This document shows, one piece after another, positions 33,649-44,637 of a stretch of DNA of 64,000 nucleotides. The DNA comes from Pyrrhoderma lamaoense (Eukaryota > Basidiomycota > Agaricomycetes > Hymenochaetales > Hymenochaetaceae): NCBI GenBank assembly GCA_002794735.1, contig NBAZ01000020.1, positions 362,632 to 426,631 of the forward strand, given 5' to 3'. Under the pieces are notes generated by a model. It was given only the letters and a program-made list of their open reading frames with translations, was not told the origin of the DNA and searched no databases. A program made the position numbers and the translations under genes. Numbering within the stretch: the first letter of the stretch is position 1; each line of letters begins with the position of its first letter.

Positions 33649-36045
33649 CATGTTTTCAACGTGCAATGAACACTATCTTTGGTGACCTCATTGGACATGG
33701 AGTTCTCCTCTATCTGGATGACATTATCATTTACTCCGAAACCAAAGAAAAGAACATATGCTTCATACGTGAAGTGCTTACTCAAATACAAAGACATGAT
33801 TTCTACTTGAAACCCTTGGAATGTTTCTTCTTCAAGGACCATGCAGTCTTTTTGGGATTCAAACTAGCATCTGGAGAAATCCGATTAGACCCTTTCAAAA
33901 CATTGGCTATCTTAGAATAGAAACGACCTTATACTTATCAAGAGCTTTTAGCCTTTAATAGGTTTATCAACTTTAATGCACACTTCACCAAACATATAGC
34001 CGCAATTACTGCTCCTCTTAGTGCTCTAGAAAAAGATCAAGATAAGTCTAATCTCGATTTACCTTTACCTTGGGATGAAGAGAAAGAGCGAGCTTTCTGG
34101 GCTACAAAGAAGGCATCCTGTTCTGCACTAATCCTAATGCAGCCAAATGATACAAAGCCATATATCTTAGAATCTGATGCTTCGAACATAGTAGCAGAAG
34201 GAACTGTTAAATAAATCAGACCAGATGACCAGGAACACCTAGTAGCATACTACTCAAAATGCTTTGACCCCACCCAGCAAAACTGGACTACTTACAAAAG
34301 GGAGTTATACACAGTTATACTACTATTGGAGTTTTGGGAATGACATTTATTTGCACCTCAAAATGCACGGGCATCTGAACCTGTAACTCTCGAGTATGTT
34401 ATCCCCAAGAACATGATTGAAGACTTCATATGAGAGAAAAGTAAAAAGAAGAAGAGGAAAGTTATATCCCCTTCGGTATCTCATAAAGCAAGAAGAATTA
34501 GTGAAGTATCTACAGATCTAACAAAGGTTCAAGATCTCAACCTTGAAGATTTTATACTTCCCTTGCTTGAAAAAGCTTACAAATCAGATGAATGGAAAAA
34601 GGAGTATGATCATGCTGGAGGAAAACAAAAATGGAAAGACATGAAAAACGCTCAATATGTCAATGGAGTATGGTGAAAATCAAATCAAATCTGGATTCCC
34701 CCAATTAAGTCTTTACTCTGGAAAGTCTTTTATCAATTTCATGATTCCCTTTTGCTAAACATGGAGGAGCTAATAATACAAGCACTGCAATTCGTCAAAG
34801 ATATCTTTGGTCTTCACTGACAAACAATGTCAAAAGCTATGTACAATCTTGCTTAACTTGTCAGCTCAACAAACTACTTTGCATCCCAAAACAAGGACCC
34901 TTGAAACTGGTTCAAGTACCCAGTGCACCATAGCAGTCGATTACCTCAGATTTTATTACTAGTCTTCCCCTTACTGCTCAAGGTCACAATGCAATTTTTA
35001 CCATAGTAGACAAGTTCACAAAGATGGTCTCTTACATACCTTATAAAGACACGATCAATGGAAGACAAACTTGGGATCTGCTACTACAACATATTCTACT
35101 CGATTCGGAACCCCCTCCAAGATTATTACGGACAGAGGTTCACAATTCACATCTCAAGACTTTCAAGAAACTATGAAAGATTTTGGAATCAAATTGTCAC
35201 TCAGTACAGCATACTATGCTCAAACAGATGGTCAGAGCGAATATGTTAACCAAGAAGTCAAGATTTATTTTTGCTGCTATGAAAAACTTGGTGGCAATAT
35301 GTTGGAATGGGACAAAAGGCTTTGCTTAGCAAGCTTTGCTCATAATTGTCGGGTTAGTGAAGCAACTGGAATGACACTATTTCAGGTTTATTGTGGAATT
35401 ACAATTGTATGGGTACCCAACTCCAAAGAAGCACTCTCAACTCCTTCTATTGAATTCTTTACTTGCTTACATCTCAAAGTTGAAAACACTTTAAAGCAAA
35501 CTAGTGGAAAGATGAAGAATTCTGCAGATAAGAAAAAAAATAAAAAGAAGGACATAAACCTTGGAGATTCCATTCTTATTGAGTCATCTCACATGACTGG
35601 ACAAGTGGACACTAGAGCACTCAGACCCAAGTAGGTAGGACCTCGGAAAATTCTGGAATCCACCTCTCATACTGTCACTATCAAAAAGTTACCTAGTGAC
35701 AAATTCCATCTGACTATCAACAAGGATCATGTTCAAAAACACTTCCCGGACAATTGGGATAGATATGAAGACACTCCCCCTGAACCCTTGATTATTGATG
35801 GAGAAGAAGAATATGAGATTGATGCAATCTTGGACTACAAACCTCCTCAGAGAAACCAACAACCACAGTACCAAGTCCATTGGAAAGGATACTCTCATGA
35901 TCATGACCAATGGGTGGAAATAGATGACTTGGCTAACTCGGCAGAGTTAGTAGCCAAATACTATCAGCTGCACAAAAAAGCATGCAAATGGAATGGACTA
36001 GATGATTGGTTAAAGAATTTTCTAGATTCAAATGACTCAGAGTAA
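33649..36045 (+). pseudogene. pol: D+ pol, right part: RT, RNase H, integrase, chromodomain
   Basis: It continues the D+ RT after C2 (NTIFGDLIGHGVLLYLDDIIIY, catalytic YLDD kept). RNase H starts near 34120 but lacks ~180 bp present in D3 (a gap at GCACCTC, 34366, removing the DHKNLEYF region). The integrase core lies at 34980-35634 with VDKFTKMVSYIP, ITDRGSQFTSQDF and QTDGQSEYVNQE. The chromodomain region 35780-36045 has EEYEIDAILDYKP and YQVHWKGYSHDHDQWVEIDDL, and is intact to TAA at 36043-36045. Stops occur at 33918, 34212, 34434, 34676 and elsewhere. Identity to D- drops to ~93% here, against near-identity left of C2. Confidence 0.8.
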
Positions 36046-36295
36046 ACATGAGTCATAACACAGCCCGAACCAGAGGCACCTCTCTTTAAACTATTTGTGC
36101 CTCAGCACTTATAGATAAGGACTTTTATTCAGTCAGAGACAAGCTTGGTGGCAAGACCCTTATACTGAAACAGGAAGTTGAACGGAATAATTTCTTACCC
36201 TGGTGGAGTGTGGCAACACGCTCTAGGAGTTACTATGTGGATTGAACTCTAACAGAAAACCGATTTGGGATAGTAAGAGCCCTGAATTATGGATG

Positions 36296-36304
36296 TATAT
36301 AAAA
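36296..36304 (+). promoter_or_regulatory. TATA box upstream of D ORF3
   Basis: TATATAAAA lies ~250 bp after the D pol stop and 55 bp before the ORF3 ATG (36359). D3 keeps it (about 61708-61717), with its ORF3 ATG at 61771. Two independent copies carrying the same box suggest the downstream ORF has its own transcript. Confidence 0.5.
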
Positions 36305-36358
36305 GGCAATCATGGCATTCGACTAAGGACAACCTTTTTTCTACAGCTCCCTTATCTC

Positions 36359-37486
36359 ATGCCTTCTGCAGATATGAAAGCGCTAGCTTTATACAATATA
36401 GACAATCAAGATGACAACTCTGACAATGAGGACATTCTTGTCACCATATCAGTGGATGAGGACGATTGTCTTACTTAACCCAGATGCACAATACTTTCTA
36501 GTGAAGATCTTCTCTCCAACCACACCAGATCTCAGCTCGCACCTGGAGATAACAATTACTCTACTAGCGATCCAACAATTGATAGTTCAGCCCCTAGCAG
36601 TCATACACCACTCCTGAGATGGCATGACATCGTATCCAATGTTCCCCTTTGGAACTCAAGACCTGCAACAACCCACAAGCCAATCACCTCCTAGAGGAAA
36701 CATTTAGTGGACAACACTCAGCTACGCACTGCATTGAAGCAATGCTTAAGCTATAAGTATTTTGTGCTGTTATGGCCTGCACTCGAAACCATAACAACAA
36801 TGTGGTTATTGTCTACTGGAGAACAATGGAACTGGATGCACATGACTAATCAACAGTTACATGCCCTCTTGTATTTTGAGGAATACCTACCTATCCCAGA
36901 GCAAATTAATGGAATAGGATTGGAACAAACTGGCTCTCCATGGGACGATCTAATTCAGCTCTCTGGAATGTTCTTTCACCATAGCAAATGGTATGGAATC
37001 TACTCAGTTATGTGTAAAGAAGTAAAGAGGACTCTCATGGTCAGAGAATCCACTTACCCTGCATTCCCATCACCATGGGAAGTCTCAAACCTCGAAGGAA
37101 ATAAGGATCTTCTAATGACAGTCTTATCAAATCTTGATCTTAAGTCATGTATGGACGAAATCTACTTGAACTTAAAGTTAATCAAGGAACTCTCACCCCA
37201 ACAACTCTCACCTACTCTGATATCTCCCGATAAAGAAACTTCTGTTAACAGTTACAATATTCCATGGAGAAATATCCAAGACTGTACACTTACTGAGCAA
37301 GAATACTATCTCTTGGCTCAAGTCTTTTGGACAAAGATCCGATTCTCACTTCCCCAACCCTTTTGGCATGAATCATTATTACTCACATGGGAAATTGCTT
37401 ATCAAGCAGGATCTTGGTGGCAGGTGGAGCACCTCAGTCTTTGGACTCAAGAACAGTTCAACCACTACAAAGAAGAACATATACTC
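36359..37486 (+). pseudogene. D accessory ORF3, N-terminal part (rest at 43492-43757)
   Basis: ATG 36359 opens MPSADMKALALYNIDNQDDN. One frame then runs, past nonsense codons (TAA ~36476, TAG ~36694), through LSYKYFVLLWPALETITTMW, QINGIGLEQTGSPWDDLIQL, FHHSKWYGIYSVMCKEVKR and QVFWTKIRFSLPQPFWHES to EEHIL, where B2 is inserted at TACTC. The reading frame resumes after B2. Total ~465-475 residues. It is Trp-rich with no signal peptide or recognised domain. The D3 copy (61771-62381) has the same frame and lacks 33 nt in frame. Sitting behind integrase-chromodomain with its own TATA box, it is an extra gene of family D, not a standard Gag or Pol product. Function unknown. Confidence 0.55.
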
Positions 37487-38089
37487 TGTTATGAATGCAG
37501 TGGTTAGACGAGCTCGTTGCTTGTGTAAGCACTGATGTGCCAATAACAGTAGTTGTGTAAACAGTTTGTCTTGATGCTCAAGACCACTAGTAAGCTCAAT
37601 AACTGTTGTCTCACTGCGAGAGAACTTTACAAGTTAGTTATATTCAAGTACTACTTAATACAATATGCATACCTGCGAGAGAACTCTACAAGAGGTTAAC
37701 TTATGGTGGTGACGGTCAGAAAATGAAGTGTGTGAGAAGTTCTCTCACAGATTGCCAGGTTTATATACTTGTGGAAACTATGATTAATAAGCAATGAGTA
37801 GTGGATGATAAATCAAAGAATGAATCAGTTGCAAAGTGGAGCCAATTAGTAATAAGTGAGTCATGCAAGAATGAGTAAGCGGTGCATGAGTCATGTGAGC
37901 TGAGTCAACGAGAATGTATGGTTAGAAGTAATAAACAACATGTCAACAACACGTCAACATTGGTAAACAGGGGACTTAAAAGAAAATAGAAATTTAGTCC
38001 TGTTTGTGACATCACCCCCCTTCTATGGCTGATACACCTGGATCAGCGCAATGCCGTAAAGTATTCTTCGTAAAAATTTTGGAGGGCAA

Positions 38090-40492
38090 TCAGGGCATTA
38101 GTTAGATGGGTTTTGGGTTCCCACAAGTTGCTTTCTTCACCCTATCCTTGCTATTTGACAAGATACTCAAGATGACGTTCTTTTTTCCATACGTCTAAAA
38201 TTTTCTCAACCTTGTATTTTTCTTCTCCTTCAATCTCAATTGGGTCTGGTTCTGGTGGGATTTGTCTTTCTATTGTGTTCTTATAAGCTGGGTAAAGTAG
38301 AGAAACATGGAAAACTGGGTGTATATGCATCAATTCTGGTAGTTCTAGCTTGTATGTTAGATTATTAATTTGCTCAATGATTTTGTATGGTCTCAGTCGT
38401 TTTGGGTTTAATTTGCATGTGCCTGTAAAACAAATATTACTTGCATCCAGCCATACTAGATCTCCTATTTGAAGTTGTGGAGCCTCTGCTACATGTTGGT
38501 CATACTGTTGTTTCATCCGTTATGCTGTGACCTCGAGAGTTGCCTCTGCTTCTTTACAAGCTTGTGTTAATTCTGTTAACCATTGTTCTACTGTGGGTAG
38601 ATTTGAGGGTGGTAGATCTAGGATTTGGAATTCTGAGTTGAAGCCATAGTCTAAGTAAAATGGTGACTCTTTTGTAGCGCTATGTTTTCAATTATTGTAT
38701 GCAAATTCCGCTGTTGCAAGTAATGAAGCCCATTTCTCTTGTCTTTTGTCAATGTATGCATGCAAGTATTGCTCCAATGTCTGGTTCACTTTCTCTGTCT
38801 GTCCATCTGTTTGAGGGTGGCTGTGGAAAACAAACTTTTAACTCTAATACGTTCTAGCAGTGTTCTCATAAAATGCAAGATAAACGTTGACCCCCAATCT
38901 GATATAATTTGTTTTGGGGTGCTGTGGTGTTTCCAGACATTGTCCAAGTATAGTTCTGCCACTTGTTTTGAGATTACATCCGAGGTTGTTGGAATGAAGT
39001 GTGCTTGCTTAGAAAAACGGTCTACAACCACGAGTATTGTATTGAAATCCTTAGATTTTGGAAGTTGAGTTATTAAATTGCATGACACTTCCTTCCATGG
39101 TTGATTTGCTACTGGGTTGGGCATTAGTGGGCTGTGTTCCTTCCGTGTAAAGTTTTTTGTAGTTTGACAAGTGCAACATCCTTGCACGTATTGTTCCATG
39201 AAGCTTAGCATTCCTGGCCACCAGTAATTTCGTGATACTAGCTCATAAGTCTTCCACTTTCTTGGGTGACCTGCTGCAAGTGAATTGTGGTGTGCTTGCA
39301 CTACTTCACAACGTAGATCCTCTTTTTTGGGTACATAAACCTTTCCTCTAAACAGTATTAAACCATCTTCCGTGTTCCATTCCTCAATCCCTTTCCTCAG
39401 TGCCCTCAGCCCTATCTTCTCAATTCTTCCCAATAACTCTGCCAATCCTTCTTTCACTCCCATTTCCTCTCTTATCTCCTTTAACAGTTCTTTATTGCCT
39501 TCAATCTGTGTCATGCCTCATTGTAGAACTTTAACTTTTAGTACTTTGGGATCAATTAGTACTTTACTTTGGTTGTCAGCTTCTTTGGGTTGTAAATGAG
39601 GCATTCTTGACAGTGCATCTGGCTTTCCTCCCAGTCTTCCCAGTTGATGTATGATCTCGTAGTTAAAGTGGCTTAGAAACAGGCTCTATCTTGCTTGTCA
39701 TTGTGTCAATGTTCTAGATGTGGAGAAGTAGAGGAGATTTTTGTGATCTGAGATAATTTGTACCGAGTGTTCTCCTTCTTCTAAATAGTGTCTCCACTCT
39801 TTTAGTGCATGAATGATAGTGAGTAACTCTTTATCGTAGATCTCATAGTTCCGCTCTGCTTCATTTAGTGTCCGTGAGTAGAAAGCAATAGGGTGTATTT
39901 TTCTATCAGTCCCTTTTTGTGATAGTACTGCCCCTGTTGCATAGTCTGATGTATCACATTCAACGATGAATAATTGTGTGAGATCTGCTATTGCTAGTAT
40001 TGGTGCAGAAGTGAATGCCTGTTTTAGCATTTGAAAAGCCTGTTCTTGTTTTTCTCCCCACTGCCATATTGTGTCTTTGTGCATTAGACGAGTTAATGGA
40101 TTTACTTCATGCGAGAAGTTGAGAATAAAACAACGATAGAAGTTGGCAAATTCTAAAAATGCTTGCAGTTCTTTAAGTTTCTTGGGGGTAGGCCATTTTA
40201 GTACCGCTTCTACTTTAGTGGGGTCCATCTGTACATGTCTTTTAGAGATTATCATGCTCAGAGGTTCCACTTGTTTCTTGTGGAACTTGCGTTTTTCTGG
40301 TTTACAAAACAGGTCGTTCAGATGTAATCGCTGTAACACTTCTTTAACGTGTATCATATGACTCTGGTAGTCTGAGGAAAAGATCAAGATATCGTCTAAA
40401 TAGATTACTATATAGACTCTTTTGAGGTCTTTAAAGAGATCATCCATCATATGTTGAAATATAGCCGGGGCATTTGTCAGACCGAAGTTCAT
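38090..40492 (-). pseudogene. pol: B2 pol: RT end, RNase H, integrase, chromodomain
   Basis: From the right: RT (40492-39698) with FGLTNAPAIFQHMMDDLF and catalytic YLDD, RNase H with ECDTSDYATGAVLSQ and EIYDKELLTI and SDHKNLLYF, then integrase (39514-38786) with AGHPRKWKTYELVSRNYWWP, CTCQTTKN and VDRFSKQAHF. The integrase C-terminus and chromodomain lie at 38516-38151 (KYKVEKILD). Stops at 39512 and 38785 and shifts near 39697 break it. It is cut on the right by A4 and continues at 42268. Confidence 0.85.
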
Positions 40493-42267
40493 TGTTACTG
40501 TTACGGTTTCCTTAAAACTAAGGGATCAGTGCGATCTACAACCTTAGTAATAGAGGTTCGATAACCCAGATAAAGCAACTCTAATCCTTTCGCCAAAAGG
40601 GGTGGGCTAGCAGTGTGCTGAGTAGTTGATCAGACTAAATAGACACCTAGTCCGGTTAAAGCTAACAAGCAGTTGGTGCTTCTTCAAGGTAGGGGGTCTC
40701 AAAGTCGTCGTGCCAAGTGCCGAGGACACTACAAGTAGATTGTGACAAAGAGGTAATCACGCGAGGTGTCGACCAAGGTATTGATTCAACCTAAACGATG
40801 CCGATGCAATAACTCGTAGTACGATAATGTGGTCCTTCTTGGAGAGTATAGAAGTAGTCTCCTCACTGTACAGCGATAGAGAACAAGTAACGATGTTAGA
40901 GAAAGCTAGATGTTCTATCACAATACAGATACCCTTAAAGCAACACCTTTGCCAGCTAACGACAATCTTGACTGAGCGCAGGTATTGTACTTCAAGTGTA
41001 GTTTGTAACTTATTACCAGATGATGGCTTTTACCAACAGTTGTTGGATATTACCACCAGTTATTGGCTATAAGTGAGTCTGAACAATCTACTCTACGATG
41101 TCCAAAAGTCCTGCTTTTATAGCCTTCATCAACACCCATTATGCCATGGGTATTCCTTTATCCTAATCATAACCTTAAGGGTACTTGCTCCACAAGTCCC
41201 TGAAGACCCTGTGTATCCCACACATGTCTGAACCTTTACCGTCCCTGCTCCGCAGTCCATACGATCGCATTACTCCCTGAGACCCTGAGACCCTTAGATC
41301 TGATCTAGAGAGATTCCCAATCTCCTGTCTCTGAGTTAGGGTCCACTGCCCTGAATCCCTGATAGCCCCACTTGTGGCTAAAACGTGTTGTGCGTTCGCT
41401 CCACAAAGACCCTGTATGGTCCGTGCCGACCCAACAGGCCACACGTTGTTCTGCATTGAACTGGAGATGGTATCCCCATCGTATGTATCCAGGCACATCA
41501 ATTAACTTGAAGTGATCGTAGACTTTCCTTGGTAGCTGACGGAGTAAGAGTATTCTCCATTCCGGGGGGTCCCGTGGTACCACCTGATAGTGAACCACAC
41601 TACTGCTGCACTGTTCATCGTGCTGGTGTCCAGTATGCTCCATGTTTGTTAAGACAACAATCCTGACTTGACCCCAGACCTTTTCCTTCCTCTTTATCTC
41701 TAAGAGAGTAATATAATGGAAGGTCCATACGTCTTGCTCCCAATGAGGTAGCTCTCGAATAGAATCGTCTGTCCAGTACTTCTGTACTTGTACTGTAAAC
41801 TCGGTAGCGTCCATTCCCATCTCGAATAGAGTTGTCCAAGTGATCTTGTAGAGGTCTGATTGTAACGCATAAGTCTTTCTGCAATTGATACACCCTACCC
41901 TGGTCTGATACCAAGGGACTCGTTCCACCTGACTGTGTACTGGAGATTCGCTAGTTTGTTCTGCTTCATGTACTGCTATACGAACACCTACGTCTCCTGT
42001 AGGATTTGGTAAGGTCCTAGTTTCTGACCTTTGCCGTGATTCTATCCAACCATGGACTTGATCCAGCAATGGCTCTGCTGGCTGCGCATGTAGTCGTTCA
42101 AACACCGCAGGCCTTTCTTCATCTTGAGAGAGGACTTCCCTGTGTGACATGGCTGAGTTTGCTATTGTTCGCAATAGGCAGGATTTGCAGCTTCCTATAT
42201 TTGGTTTGTGTTTGATCTCCGACCTAGTCGATGATCCGCGAATCTTCAAACCTCCAATCCCGTAACA
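40493..42267 (-). mobile_element. Family A copy A4, complete solo element (1,775 bp)
   Basis: Perfect 5-bp duplication TTCAT (40488-40492 and 42268-42272) inside the B2 RT. It starts TGTTACTGTTACGG on the plus strand, a duplicated TGTTAC, and ends CCCGTAACA. It carries the second intact 281-aa ORF and the TATA box (minus strand, ~41119). Since B2 itself is inserted in D, A4 is among the youngest insertions here. Confidence 0.9.
41305..42150 (-). CDS. 281-aa family A ORF, second intact copy
   Basis: It has the same start (MSHREVLSQDEE), the same length and the same end (GDWESL) as the 2684-3529 copy. About 26 residues differ by eye, spread out and often conservative (K/R, V/I, E/D, S/T). The CX2C pair (GCINCRKTY), the Trp-rich block (LPHWEQDVWTFHY) and the GHQH cluster are kept. 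Other A copies in the window (A1, A2, A3, A5, A6, A7) carry stops or deletions. No homologue recognised. Its stop lies ~185 bp before the TATA box, so within an LTR layout it would be at the 3' end of a genomic RNA, or be driven from outside. Confidence 0.7.
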   Translation of the reverse strand: MSHREVLSQDEERPAVFERLHAQPAEPLLDQVHGWIESRQRSETRTLPNPTGDVGVRIAVHEAEQTSESPVHSQVERVPWYQTRVGCINCRKTYALQSDLYKITWTTLFEMGMDATEFTVQVQKYWTDDSIRELPHWEQDVWTFHYITLLEIKRKEKVWGQVRIVVLTNMEHTGHQHDEQCSSSVVHYQVVPRDPPEWRILLLRQLPRKVYDHFKLIDVPGYIRWGYHLQFNAEQRVACWVGTDHTGSLWSERTTRFSHKWGYQGFRAVDPNSETGDWESL

Positions 42268-43147
42268 TTCATCACCATTGGCTTGTAAAGTCCTTGTGGT
42301 GTTCTAAATGCTGCTTTCCACTGGTCTCCCTCTTTAATGTGAATGTTGTTGTATCCCCATCATAGATCTAGCTTTGAGAATACTTGTGCTTTAGCTAAGC
42401 GGTCTACTAAAGTCTGTGTAAGAGGTAGTGGGTAGTGGTTTTTGATTGTGATCGCATTTAGTCTTCTGTAGTCAACAACAAGATGTAGTGAGCCATCTTT
42501 CTTTTTAACAAAGAATACTGGAGCTGCTGCTGGTGATTTCAATGGTTTGATGTACCCTTTTGCCAGATTTTCTTTTAAGTATTCATTCATTGCTTGGCTT
42601 TCATTGGGTGCTAGTGGGTATACCTTGGAAAACAAGGGTGTTGCACCTGGTACGAAGTCAATACTGTGGTCATATGGTTTTGGTACTGGCATTTGCTCTG
42701 ATGCTTGTTTAGAGAACACATTTATGAAGGCTTTAAACTCTTCTGGGATCTCACTTGCAGCTTTTGGTCCTTGTTGTTGTGCTATTGTCTGCACATATGT
42801 GTAAGTTGCAGCCAGTTTAAGAATAACTTTTTCACTATTGGGGGTAAAGAACTCGTCTCCTTCTTCTTCTTTGAACTATTCCAGCTCCATCTTCTCCTCC
42901 TTTTCCTGCATTCTCATCCTCTTCATCATCAACAGCTTCTTCTCCCATTCTATCCCTTCTTCTTCTTCTTCTTCAGCTGCTTCCACCATAACTTTATTCA
43001 GATTCATCTTTTGAGACTGTGTTTCAAGGGTCTGTTTGGGGGTAGTTCTTTTGTTTTGCTTTGTATTACAGTCTAGTGGGTCATTTGAACTGTATTTGTC
43101 CTTCTCTCCAGTTAATGTCTGGGTTGTGGTAATGAAGCCAGTCAATG
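42268..43147 (-). pseudogene. pol: B2 pol: start of RT and acidic linker
   Basis: The RT start (42794-42360) keeps [34 protein letters not shown] and FSKLDL. Upstream, an acidic linker (43145-42876) has a run of Glu. The protease motif is not present: the body ends near 43147 at the deletion into the LTR remnant. Confidence 0.75.
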
Positions 43148-43491
43148 CTATAAGAGAACTCTACAAGAGGTTAACTTATGGTGGTGACAGTCAGAAAATG
43201 AAGTGTGTGAGAAGTTCTCTCGCAGATTGCCAGGTTTATATACTTGTGGAAACTATGATTAATAAGCAATGAGTAGTGGATGATAAATCAAAGAATGAGA
43301 CAGTTGCAAAGTGGAGCCAATTAGTAATAAGTGAGTCATGCAAGAATGAGTAAACGGTGCATGAGTCATGTGAGCTGAGTCAACAAGAATGTATGGTTAG
43401 AAGTAATAAACAATGCGTCAACAACACGTCAACATTGGTAAACAGGGGACTTAAAAGAAAATAGAAATTTAGTCCTGTTCGTGACATACTC

Positions 43492-43757
43492 CTGCTAGCT
43501 GAAAAACATAATGAACTCTTCAAAGACTGTGTCTTGTTTGGACAAGGATATTGGAATGGTCAACAAGTCTGGGATTATCTTCAAATTCTCGCACCAGAAA
43601 TTATTGAAGGACTTTAACCCCTTAAGAATGCTAATATGTTGTATATGCAATATATATGGGACCGTGAAAGGCTCGATCATGTTTCCAACATTACTATGGA
43701 AGTTATGCAGAATTACGAAGTACCGGACCCACTGCCTGAAGCGGCAAGCTTATCTTG
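43492..43757 (+). pseudogene. D accessory ORF3, C-terminal part
   Basis: The frame left at EEHIL (37486) continues here as LLAEKHNELFKDCVLFGQGY and runs through a TAA at 43615 (CAA fits) to YMQYIWDRERLDHVSN and PDPLPEAASLS, ending in TGATGA (43755-43760). Removing B2 and one copy of TACTC gives an uninterrupted phase, which confirms that B2 split a single ORF. Confidence 0.6.
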
Positions 43758-44107
43758 ATGAGCTTTAAACCTAGACAGGTCATTAAACTGTCTCACCTTC
43801 AGCTGAGTAAGGTGCAGGTTGGGTGATTAAGTTCATCTGACTATACTAACCTAGATATGTTGTAAAAAAGTTTTATTCACCATGAGAATATCAATATTAA
43901 GAAAAGCACCCATCATCAAGGTTGAGGCTTCTTAATAAACTCTATCTCTCACAACTTAATTGGTGTGGGAATGCCGAACTTGTCTCACAGAGATAAGCAG
44001 CATCCATAAGGAAATCAATTACTCCTTATCTGTCATGTCAACAGTATAAAGACAGAAAACCTGTGGTCCTCTAGAACCTCATTCTCACCAATTCACTTAT
44101 CACTACA

Positions 44108-44637
44108 ATGTCTTTCTGGTCATCCACCTCCTTTATCTTTATGCCCTCTTCACTTGACAAGCAAGCAGTCAAGATCATCCAAAGTGCTCTTCAATCTGGA
44201 CTCTCCAATTCCTCTTCGGATCGAAATACAGAAGGAGAAACAAGCTTTAACATCAGTAACATCGTAGTCGACAAGAATGAACCTCCCCCACCAACTCAGA
44301 CAAATGAAGGTATAACAAATGCAATACCCATCATCAAAGCCAACTGCAACTCTCTTGCTAATCTAGTAGCAGAGTTTGGGTTTTACAGGATCGTGCCTTT
44401 CAATACAGATATCTTATTGTATGAAGACACTCAGACTCTTGTTCAATGGATGACAACTAGGGTTTATAACTGTGCAAAGTTAACTATATCCCCATAGCTT
44501 GTAACTGCTGGACATGTCAGCTTGCTATGAAGAAGTTACCTCTTACTTTGGCAATCCCTATTTTGTCTGATGCTCATCTCTACCATTTTCCCTCTTCAGT
44601 TCAAGGACCTTGTTGGTGCGGATGGTGTCAGTTCTAA
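44108..44637 (+). pseudogene. D-linked ORF4 with its own TATA box and Cys-rich end
   Basis: ATG 44108 begins MSFWSSTSFIFMPSS, ~58 bp after TATAAAG (44049-44056). The 129-aa frame (Ser/Asn-rich, then EFGFYRIVPFNTDILLYEDT and QWMTTRVYNCAKL) stops at 44495. A second frame starting a few bases on encodes CNCWTCQLAMKKL and ends QGPCWCGWCQF before TAA 44635-44637. A one-base shift between them would give a ~175-aa protein with CX2C pairs (a CNCWTC pair and a CWCGWC pair). No family recognised. It directly abuts the reverse D- RT at ~44632. Confidence 0.4.

Larger units (their letters stand above)
37487..43486 (-). mobile_element. B2 chromovirus, inserted in D ORF3
   Basis: The 3' LTR is 37487-38011 and the 5' LTR remnant 43148-43486. 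Both outer flanks read TACTC (37482-37486 and 43487-43491), a perfect 5-bp duplication. The 5' LTR lacks its first ~190 bp, and gag is missing. One deletion joins the pol start (43146) directly to mid-LTR. Family A copy A4 is nested in its RT. It is related to B1 but clearly a separate subfamily. Confidence 0.9.

Noticed and set aside
36707..37507. D ORF3 as a normal host gene captured between transposons
   Set aside because: The same ORF follows D integrase-chromodomain in a second place (61771), so it travels with D. It is also broken by nonsense codons.
41175..41501. 108-aa frame at 41175-41501 minus as a second A protein
   Set aside because: It overlaps the end of the 281-aa ORF in another frame, and the corresponding frame was not seen as open in the other A copies.
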